Below are positions 1 to 6,062 of a DNA stretch of 7,895 nucleotides, piece by piece. The notes below the pieces were generated by a model that did not search any database, was not told the origin of the DNA, and saw only the letters and a list, made by a program, of their open reading frames with translations. Each line of letters starts with the position of its first letter. Positions within the stretch are counted from its first letter, which is position 1. Source of the stretch: Spongiibacteraceae bacterium UBA5047 (GTDB taxonomy: Bacteria; Pseudomonadota; Gammaproteobacteria; Pseudomonadales; Spongiibacteraceae). The stretch spans positions 1 to 7,895 of the forward strand of contig DIBR01000001.1 in assembly GCA_002415025.1 (NCBI GenBank), read 5' to 3'. A program made the position numbers and the translations under genes.

Positions 1-4
1 GCTC

Positions 5-35
5 GCACCTGTGGGAGCCTGCCGTGCAGGCGAAT
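5..35. repeat. REP-like palindrome (Pseudomonas style)
   Basis: A perfect 6-bp inverted repeat, GCCTGC (17-22) and GCAGGC (26-31) with a 3-base CGT loop, is preceded by CCTGTGGGA and followed by GAATAC. This arrangement (GTGGGAGC, GC-rich stem, GCGAA) closely resembles the REP elements scattered between genes in Pseudomonas and related gammaproteobacteria, which are mobilised by RAYT (TnpA-REP) transposases. It lies just past the stop of the minus-strand VWA gene, where it could also act as a transcript-end hairpin, although no T tract follows on that strand. A possible inverted partner would lie outside the window. The family assignment is from memory of the consensus. Confidence 0.6.
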
Positions 36-42
36 ACACTGC

Positions 43-1710
43 CTAACTACTCTCCAGCAACGCAGCGGTTTCCAGCATATTTTTCAGATCGGCATGATTA
101 TCCAGGCTCATATCAAGCTGCGAACTCAGGCTTTGCAGTGCCGACCAATGATACGAGGCAAGAAAAGGTGACTGGCGCAATTTCTCCGCAAAAGCCGCAG
201 CCACCACCGCCTCGCTGGGCTGTTGCAATTCGCGCAAGGCACTGCTGCCGACAACGAGGTCGCGCCGCACGCTGGCTTTGCCAGCCGAGGATTTGTAGCG
301 CAGCTTTACCAGCGCCAGCTCATTGCGCTTGCTTTCCCCAACCGTTTTACTGCCGTAGCGAGGTTCATCAACAAAACGGTATTCATCGTCCGCCAGCGTA
401 ATTTCATAGAGTGCAGTCACATTGTGACCGGCGCCAATATCACCGGCATCTTTAGCATCGTTGTTGAAATCGGCATCGGCCAGCTGGCGATTGTTGTAGC
501 CAATCAAACGGTACTCGGCTACCACAGAAGGATTGAACTCCACCTGCAATTTAACGTCTTTAGCCACCGTATACGCTGTTCCTTTCAAGCCGTTGACCAA
601 CACCCGGCGCGCCTCCTGAAATCCATCGAGATAAAAGTAGTTGCCGTCACCATGATCAGCCAGCGGTTCCAGCTGCGCATCCATGTAGTTACCGCGGCCC
701 ACACCCAGCACGGTGAGATAAATGCCCCGGTCGCGCTGCTGTTCAACCATCTTGACCAATGCATCGCCTTGCAGACCTACATTCACATCACCGTCGGTAG
801 CAAGAATCACGCGGTTATTGCCCTGTTTGATAAAGGCCTTTTGCGCCAATCGGTAGGCGCGCTGAATACCATCGCTGGCGTGGGTTGAACCACCGGCGGT
901 CAGCGCATCGAGTGCCAGCAATATTGCCTGCTTGTTGCTCGCGGAGGTTGGCTCCAGCACGGTTTTGGAGCCGGCGGCATAGGTCACCAGCGCAACCGTG
1001 TCGGTCGGTTTCAGGCGCGTCAGCATGACCGAAAAAGCCCGCTTGAGCAGGCCGAGTCGATCTTCGCCCTGCATGGAACCGGACACATCAATCAGAAACA
1101 CATAGTTGCTGTCAGGCAGTGCCGCCTGCTCCGGCTCCCAGGCGTTCAGACGCACCTGCAACAGCCTGGTTTTGGCATTCCACGGCGTAGCCATAATGCG
1201 CGTATCCACTCCCACAGGTTTGTCGCTCGACAACCCCCTCATGGGCTGGTATGCCAGTGCATTGATAATCTCTTCGCTGCGAATCGCGTCAACCGGAGGC
1301 ATCCTGCCATCTTTCAGAAAACGCCGTGCCAAACTGAAAGAGGCCGCGTCCACATCGATGGAAAAAGTCGACATGGGGGCATCACTCACGCGCTTGACCG
1401 GGTTGTCGCTGGTTTCGCTATAACGCTCGCGACCAGGGTAAATGCGATGAGCCTGATAATCTGAAACAAGTGAGCCTATCGCTGCCGGTGCGCCTGGCTT
1501 GCGGGCCTGCATACCGATACGGACTTCCTCAGCCATCAACATCTTGGCTTCGTGCTCGCGCCCGGGGCGCTGAACCTCGTGCAGCGCTGCCGACCGCGCA
1601 GACTCGGTTGCGGCCGGCTTTTCTGCCTTGGCGGTATCGGTATCGTTAAATGAGCAGGCCGCAATGGCCAGCGATAGCAGGCTTAAGGTGAGTTTGTTAG
1701 TAGCATTCAT
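43..1710 (-). CDS. YfbK-like lipoprotein with von Willebrand factor A domain
   Basis: A 555-residue protein, close to the roughly 575 residues of E. coli YfbK. The N-terminus is a lipoprotein signal with a lipobox IAAC and the lipidated Cys at residue 19. Ser at +2 predicts sorting to the outer membrane. Residues about 95-190 (YSETSDNPV, FSIDVDAASF) match the N-terminal domain seen in YfbK-type proteins. A VWA domain follows at about 200-375, with a complete MIDAS metal site: D208-x-S210-x-S212, T276 and D306. The C-terminal part (about 380-550) corresponds to the DUF3520 domain. VWA domains with an intact MIDAS normally bind a protein partner through a divalent metal; the partner here is unknown. 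The start is supported by GGAGGG placed 6 bases upstream (plus positions 1717-1722). It lies 72 bases downstream of the TonB receptor gene in the same direction, so co-transcription is likely. In other bacteria YfbK homologues often sit near ECF sigma factor genes; none is visible here. Confidence 0.93.
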   Translation of the reverse strand: MNATNKLTLSLLSLAIAACSFNDTDTAKAEKPAATESARSAALHEVQRPGREHEAKMLMAEEVRIGMQARKPGAPAAIGSLVSDYQAHRIYPGRERYSETSDNPVKRVSDAPMSTFSIDVDAASFSLARRFLKDGRMPPVDAIRSEEIINALAYQPMRGLSSDKPVGVDTRIMATPWNAKTRLLQVRLNAWEPEQAALPDSNYVFLIDVSGSMQGEDRLGLLKRAFSVMLTRLKPTDTVALVTYAAGSKTVLEPTSASNKQAILLALDALTAGGSTHASDGIQRAYRLAQKAFIKQGNNRVILATDGDVNVGLQGDALVKMVEQQRDRGIYLTVLGVGRGNYMDAQLEPLADHGDGNYFYLDGFQEARRVLVNGLKGTAYTVAKDVKLQVEFNPSVVAEYRLIGYNNRQLADADFNNDAKDAGDIGAGHNVTALYEITLADDEYRFVDEPRYGSKTVGESKRNELALVKLRYKSSAGKASVRRDLVVGSSALRELQQPSEAVVAAAFAEKLRQSPFLASYHWSALQSLSSQLDMSLDNHADLKNMLETAALLESS

Positions 1711-1752
1711 GGTTGTCCCTCCGAGGGGCTGTTAGCAGTAACAGCTTCTCGG
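1711..1752 (-). promoter_or_regulatory. Intercistronic hairpin abutting the VWA gene ribosome binding site
   Basis: Bases 1721-1752 form an inverted repeat with 14-base arms and a 4-base loop (1735-1738). On the transcribed minus strand this gives a 7-bp upper stem (GCTGTTA/TAACAGC), a 2x2 AA/CC internal mismatch and a 5-bp lower stem (CCGAG/CTCGG). The last two G residues of the lower stem are also the first two of the GGAGGG Shine-Dalgarno sequence of the next gene. No T tract follows, so it is not a standard intrinsic terminator. It may tune translation of the lipoprotein or protect the upstream receptor mRNA from 3' exonucleases. The structure is seen directly; the role is inferred. Confidence 0.55.
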
Positions 1753-1782
1753 ACGGACAGATTTCAAAGGTTAGACAAAAAT

Positions 1783-4113
1783 CTACCAACTAAAACGCAA
1801 CGCGGCATAGGCCTGACGTCCGCTGTTTTGCTGGGCATAGTAGGTGCCGGGAAAAAAGACCGAATCGACCACCTGGTTTTGGGTGCGTTTGTCACTCAGG
1901 TTTTTCACGCCGGCTGTAACAGACCAGCGCTCGTCACCGTCGAGCAACGACAGCCGGACATTAACCTTGGTGTTGGCCGGCACTCTTGAAGCCGGGTCCA
2001 GGTCAGTATCGGTAAACTGGTCGCCCTGATGAATCACATCCATGCTGACATTGAACAGATTATCAAACACAGGAAAAGTCAGTGTCGGGCTGAGCAAAAA
2101 ACTGTTTTCCGGCGCAAAAGCGATGGTCTCGTCGCTCAGGTCCTGGCGGGTATCAACTCCCTGAGTGACCGGCGCGGGCGCACCGGTATATTCCTCGTAA
2201 TAGGCATCAAGTATCCCCAGCGAACCCAGAATCGACAGCGGCTCCCAGGGCGTTAGCCACTGCCAGTCAACCTCGAGCCCTTGCGATACGGCCGTGGCCG
2301 CATTACTGACATCAAAAAACACCCCGTTAAAGGCGAGAACCTGCAGGTTCTCATACTCGGTGCGATACAGGGTGGCATTGATATTCAGGCTACGATTCAG
2401 ATAGCTGCCCTTGGTACCCACTTCCAGGGTAACCGCATTCTCGTCTTCAAACTCAAGATCTTCGCCGGTGAAGGAGATGGAATTGTAACCGCCGCTTTTG
2501 AAACCTTTGCTGTAGGTGACAAATACATTGACCTCGTCATTGAGGTAGTACATCACCGATAACTTGGGAGAGACGTCACTTTCCTTGCGCTCCAGGTCTT
2601 GCAGAGAATAATCGTTCGCACCGAGCAGCAAACTGGCAACACAGCTGGGAGGGGGCAGCACGGTAGTGCCCTCGCAACTGCCGGTACCTGCCGTGTCTAT
2701 TTTCTTTGTTTCCCGGTTGATGCGCAGCCCCGGCGTGATAACCCAGCTGTCACCGAGATTCAGGGTCAGTTGGCCGAACAGCGCCCAGGCTTCGGTGTTT
2801 TGCACATAATCAAAATCGTAGCGGTCATTGGTCGTCGTTAATGCTGCAAGCTGCAATGCAGGCAGCAAAGGCGCGTCATCGCCCGCCAACTGCTGCGCGT
2901 CGTTGGTGCCCAGCCAACTGCCAACATCCCGCCCCAGTACAACGCCGGCATCAAGCTGATAATCAGATTCAAAATAGAACAAGCCGGCAACAAACTGCAG
3001 CGAGCTACCGAGGCCAAACAAACTGGCGGCATCACCGGTGAATCGCCACTCCAGTGTGTCCTGCTGGTAGTCTTCGCGGTTTACCAGCGTGGCAATATCG
3101 GCGGGCGACACATCCAGATCCTGATCCTGCTCGATAAACAGGTCAGTCGTACCGAACACGGCAACGGTTTCGAGGTTGTAGAGCGATCCCACCTCGCCAA
3201 AGCTGTGAGTGAGCTTTCCCGTATAGGTTCGCGAGCCCTTTTCCAGCACGCCATCAACGTTGTAACTGGTTTTGAAGTTTTCCGGGTCATCTTCAATAGC
3301 CGGGTCAAAATCGTCGAGATAATCGCGCGTATCGGCGTCGAGGTTGGCGAGTTGCTTGGGCCAGTAATTGATTTGCGTGTCGGATTCAACCGCGATCAAT
3401 TCCAGCTCCGTACGCTCGCCGGGTAGAAAATTCAGCTTGATACGCTGCGCATCCTGATCAGGGTTCTCCTCGAAACGGTTGATAAACTGATTTTCCAGCT
3501 CGCCGTCGCGCTCAAACTCCAGCGCCGATACCCGCAAGCCAAACCACTCATTCAACATACCACCAGCGCCCAGCTCTATACGCTGCTCGCCGTGCTCGCC
3601 GGCACGCAGCTCAAGGTCTGCAGAAAATTCCTGCGATACCGGGCGGCTGTAAACACTAAAAACCCCGGACACCGTATTTTTTCCAAACAACGTACCTTGC
3701 GGGCCGCGCAAAACTTCTACCCGGTCAATATCGAACATCGCCTCAGTGAAATACGCCGCCCGCCCGAAGAACATTTCGTCCTGCACAAAGCCCACAGAAC
3801 TTTCAAAACTCGGGTTAAAGGTATTGGTACCAAAACCACGTATGAAAATCTGCGGTGACCCCGGGTCATTGGCGTCAATGCGTACATTGGGCACATATAC
3901 AGACAGCTCCTTGAGATCGGAAATGCCTGCGTCTTTCATAAACTCACCGTCAACTGCGGTCACCGAGATAGGCACATCCTGAATACTTTGCTTGGTTTTT
4001 TGCGCGGTGATAATGACTTCTTCGATCACACGCTGCTGCGCCATCAGCGGCGTTCCCGCAACGGCCAGTGCCAGAACACTGCAATGGAGACCAAAGGTCT
4101 GGATTTTTTTCAT
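1783..4113 (-). CDS. TonB-dependent outer-membrane receptor
   Basis: A 776-residue outer-membrane transporter that would import a ligand using energy from TonB-ExbB-ExbD. It has a Sec signal peptide (residues 1 to about 25, ending PLMA before QQ), then a TonB-box-like segment EEVIITAQK (31-39) and the plug domain (about 40-160). The plug carries the family signatures DVPISVTAV, IRGFG and RVEVLRGPQGTLFGKNTVSG. The rest is the beta-barrel, with YSKGFKSGGYNS typical of this receptor class, ending in an aromatic-rich strand with a final Trp (RFSW) rather than the common Phe. A predicted loop contains two Cys (480 and 491) that could form a disulphide. There is no N-terminal signalling extension, so it is not a FecA-type transducer. 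The ligand cannot be named from sequence. A start at 4113 fits the signal peptide and a GGGG 7 bases upstream. It is the first gene of the leftward arm, divergent from the cytochrome/flavoenzyme genes. Confidence 0.95.
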   Translation of the reverse strand: MKKIQTFGLHCSVLALAVAGTPLMAQQRVIEEVIITAQKTKQSIQDVPISVTAVDGEFMKDAGISDLKELSVYVPNVRIDANDPGSPQIFIRGFGTNTFNPSFESSVGFVQDEMFFGRAAYFTEAMFDIDRVEVLRGPQGTLFGKNTVSGVFSVYSRPVSQEFSADLELRAGEHGEQRIELGAGGMLNEWFGLRVSALEFERDGELENQFINRFEENPDQDAQRIKLNFLPGERTELELIAVESDTQINYWPKQLANLDADTRDYLDDFDPAIEDDPENFKTSYNVDGVLEKGSRTYTGKLTHSFGEVGSLYNLETVAVFGTTDLFIEQDQDLDVSPADIATLVNREDYQQDTLEWRFTGDAASLFGLGSSLQFVAGLFYFESDYQLDAGVVLGRDVGSWLGTNDAQQLAGDDAPLLPALQLAALTTTNDRYDFDYVQNTEAWALFGQLTLNLGDSWVITPGLRINRETKKIDTAGTGSCEGTTVLPPPSCVASLLLGANDYSLQDLERKESDVSPKLSVMYYLNDEVNVFVTYSKGFKSGGYNSISFTGEDLEFEDENAVTLEVGTKGSYLNRSLNINATLYRTEYENLQVLAFNGVFFDVSNAATAVSQGLEVDWQWLTPWEPLSILGSLGILDAYYEEYTGAPAPVTQGVDTRQDLSDETIAFAPENSFLLSPTLTFPVFDNLFNVSMDVIHQGDQFTDTDLDPASRVPANTKVNVRLSLLDGDERWSVTAGVKNLSDKRTQNQVVDSVFFPGTYYAQQNSGRQAYAALRFSW

Positions 4114-4156
4114 TGTTATACCCCAGAGTAGCGAAAAAGCCTTACGTCATGAGAGC

Positions 4157-4185
4157 AATATACCCGCTGAACCGGACGCTGCACA
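4157..4185 (-). promoter_or_regulatory. Candidate sigma-70 promoter for the TonB receptor gene
   Basis: Read on the minus strand, TGTGCA (4185-4180) is followed after exactly 17 bases by TATATT (4162-4157), a good -10 box. This would start transcription roughly 35-40 bases before the receptor ATG at 4113. The -35 box is weak (TGTGCA against TTGACA) and overlaps the first of two direct repeats, as expected for a promoter controlled by a bound regulator. Identified by eye only. Confidence 0.4.
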
Positions 4186-4210
4186 GGCAGACTCGTGAAC
4201 CGGGTTGCAC
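4168..4210. repeat. Pair of direct repeats in the divergent control region
   Basis: TGAACCGG-N4-TGCAC (4168-4184) is repeated as TGAACCGG-N2-TGCAC (4196-4210), with starts 28 bases apart. Both lie between the divergent receptor and cytochrome genes, and the first covers the candidate -35 box of the receptor. They may be binding sites for one regulator serving both arms. No regulator gene is present in the window. The repeat is seen in the sequence; the function is inferred. Confidence 0.4.
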
Positions 4211-4244
4211 CGGCGAGTTTTGCGTCTCGCCGTATTCGTATAAG
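4211..4244 (+). promoter_or_regulatory. Inverted repeat and possible -10 box upstream of the cytochrome operon
   Basis: CGGCGAG (4211-4217) and CTCGCCG (4226-4232) form a perfect 7-bp inverted repeat around an 8-base loop. Seven bases later TATAAG (4239-4244) could serve as the -10 box of the rightward genes, 43 bases before the cytochrome ATG. No good -35 lies at 16-18 bases from it; that spacing falls inside the inverted repeat. The promoter, if real, may therefore depend on a protein bound at the palindrome. Confidence 0.3.
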
Positions 4245-4286
4245 ATGCGAGCAGCCATCATCCATTTACTGCCAAGGGACACAGCC

Positions 4287-4670
4287 ATGCGAACCCTACA
4301 GATCGCCGCTACCTCAACATTGCTACTCACAACGCTGTTATTCACCGCCTGCTCTGGCGAGTCCGGCAACAGCAACGGTGCTTCGCCTGCCACCACCAGC
4401 AAACCCTCCAGCAAAAAGATGATGCCCGACGACCCCGATCTTGCCTCACTTTATACCCAAAGCTGCTTTTCCTGTCATGGCACCGGCGCTGGCGGGGCAC
4501 CGCGCACCGGCAATAGCAGCGAATGGCAACCTCGTATGGAGAAGGGGATGGATACGTTACTGGATCATACAATTGACGGCTTTCAGGGCATGCCGCCGCT
4601 AGGCATGTGCATGGACTGCGATGAAGCACAGTTCACCGCGCTGATAGAATTTATGAGTAGCGGCAGCTAG
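4287..4670 (+). CDS. Cytochrome c5-like lipoprotein (class I c-type cytochrome)
   Basis: A small single-haem electron carrier of 127 residues. The N-terminus is a lipoprotein signal (LLFTAC, lipidated Cys22, Ser at +2, with Phe rather than Leu at -3). A Ser/Thr/Pro/Gly-rich linker (23-47) would hold the domain off the membrane. The haem is attached at C60-F-S-C63-H64. The distal Met ligand is probably M102 in GMPPLG. C108 and C111 (CMDC) follow, matching the extra Cys pair that forms a disulphide in cytochrome c5. The reading frame is open further upstream, but the ATG at 4287 is chosen because the signal peptide begins there and AAGGGA lies 7 bases before it. It is followed after 33 bases by the flavoenzyme gene, so it is a likely electron acceptor for that enzyme (inference). 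Confidence 0.88.
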   Translation: MRTLQIAATSTLLLTTLLFTACSGESGNSNGASPATTSKPSSKKMMPDDPDLASLYTQSCFSCHGTGAGGAPRTGNSSEWQPRMEKGMDTLLDHTIDGFQGMPPLGMCMDCDEAQFTALIEFMSSGS

Positions 4671-4703
4671 CCATTCCCCAAAAACCAAAACAGCAGGTCA
4701 ACC

Positions 4704-6062
4704 ATGAAAAGACGGGATTTCAACCGCTCGCTGCTGATGGCGCCAGTACTCGCTCCACTCGCCACCGCCGCCAGAAAAGTACAGGCTGGTCGCGCCATAC
4801 CCTGGCAAAACTGGTCCGGAGGTCAACACGCCAGCCCCTCGGGGCGACTGAGCCCGAAAACCGAAGACGAGCTTGCACAACTGCTCAAGAATGCAAGCTC
4901 GGTCATTCGCCCCGTCGGTGCGGGGCACTCTTTTAGTCCGCTGGTACCCACCGAAGGCTCTATTCTGTCGACCCGCTACTTCAACACGGTGGCAGCGAGC
5001 GATGATTTACGCGCTGTAGTCGGTGCCGGCGTAAAACTGAACCAGTTGGGAGAACCCCTGCACAAGCTGGGGCAAGCGCTGCCCAACATGCCTGACATTG
5101 ACGAGCAAACCATCGCCGGCGCCTTGTCTACCGGCACCCACGGCACAGGCGCCAATTTCGGCGCCATGCACAGCTATGTTGAGGCACTGCGGCTGGTCAC
5201 TCCACGCGGTGAAATACTCAATTGCAGTCGCAGCGAAAACCCAGAGGTATTCGACGCCGCGCGGGTCTCGCTGGGGGCACTGGGCGTTATTACCCAATAT
5301 ACCTTGCGCAATATGGTGCCGTACAAACTCAAGCGCAAAACCTGGATGCAACCGCTGCAGCAGACCTACGAAGAATTCCACACCCTTGCCGAATTTCATC
5401 GCAACTTTGAGATGTACTACATCCCGCACAGCGAAAATGCCCTGATCATCACCACTGACCTCACCGACGACGAGGTTTCTCCCCGCGGCGAAGATGGCGA
5501 CAACGACGCGGTACGCGAACTGCAAATGCTGCGCGATTACGCCTCGTGGTGGCCGTGGCTGCGCAAACGGCTGATTACCGCCGTCAGCAATACCATCGAG
5601 CCTGAAGAGCATGTGGACTGGTGGTGGAATATTTATCCGTCCGATCGCGCCGTACGTTTCAACGAAATGGAGTATCACCTGCCCCGTGAAGATATCGTGG
5701 CGGCCCTGAAGCAGGTTGTCGAAACGGTCGAGACCCGCAACCCGGACGTATTTTTCCCCATCGAAGTCAGGGTGGTGCAGGAAGACGACGCCTGGCTGAG
5801 CCCCTTTTACGGCAGGCCCAGCGCATCGCTGGCAGTGCACCGCTATTTCGAGGAAGACTACCAGCCCTACTTCAACACCATAGAACCCATCTACCAGCCG
5901 TTGGCAGGCCGCCCGCACTGGGGGAAATTGCACACCCTGGACGCTAAGACACTGGCCGAACGCTACCCTCGCTGGCAGGATTTTAACGAGGTTCGCCGCG
6001 AGCTGGATCCGAAGGGCGTTATGCTCAACGCCCACCTGAAAAAGGTTTTTGGCCATGCATGA
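4704..6062 (+). CDS. Tat-exported FAD-linked oxidoreductase, aldonolactone/alditol oxidase family
   Basis: A 452-residue flavoprotein of the vanillyl-alcohol-oxidase superfamily with an ALO-type C-terminal domain (D-arabinono-1,4-lactone oxidase, L-gulonolactone oxidase, alditol oxidase). The N-terminus MKRRDFNRSLL followed by a hydrophobic stretch (to about residue 23) is a twin-arginine signal, so the enzyme should be exported folded with FAD. The FAD domain (about 35-205) has VGAGHS, whose H75 sits where oxidases attach FAD covalently, and STGTHGTG (142-149). The ALO domain has NEMEYHLP (320-327), E354-x-R356 and HWGK with K408, which match the Glu, Arg and Lys of the alditol oxidase active site. 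These enzymes oxidise a sugar alcohol or lactone hydroxyl; the substrate here is unknown. A start at 4704 fits the Tat motif and an AGG 6 bases upstream. The cytochrome gene before it suggests a dehydrogenase feeding electrons to haem rather than to oxygen (inference). It overlaps the next gene by 8 bases. Confidence 0.9.
   Translation: MKRRDFNRSLLMAPVLAPLATAARKVQAGRAIPWQNWSGGQHASPSGRLSPKTEDELAQLLKNASSVIRPVGAGHSFSPLVPTEGSILSTRYFNTVAASDDLRAVVGAGVKLNQLGEPLHKLGQALPNMPDIDEQTIAGALSTGTHGTGANFGAMHSYVEALRLVTPRGEILNCSRSENPEVFDAARVSLGALGVITQYTLRNMVPYKLKRKTWMQPLQQTYEEFHTLAEFHRNFEMYYIPHSENALIITTDLTDDEVSPRGEDGDNDAVRELQMLRDYASWWPWLRKRLITAVSNTIEPEEHVDWWWNIYPSDRAVRFNEMEYHLPREDIVAALKQVVETVETRNPDVFFPIEVRVVQEDDAWLSPFYGRPSASLAVHRYFEEDYQPYFNTIEPIYQPLAGRPHWGKLHTLDAKTLAERYPRWQDFNEVRRELDPKGVMLNAHLKKVFGHA

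Noticed and set aside
223..888. Plus-strand open frame of 221 codons inside the VWA gene
   Set aside because: It lies opposite a well-supported VWA coding region and shows no domain, signal or ribosome binding site of its own.
4068..4286. Upstream extension of the cytochrome reading frame (73 extra codons)
   Set aside because: It would overlap the start of the divergent receptor gene and bury the lipoprotein signal. The ATG at 4287 has a good ribosome binding site and starts the signal peptide.
6049..6054. Alternative TTG start for the PLP protein
   Set aside because: It is only 3 bases from the AAAAAGG ribosome binding site, while the ATG at 6055 is at normal spacing.
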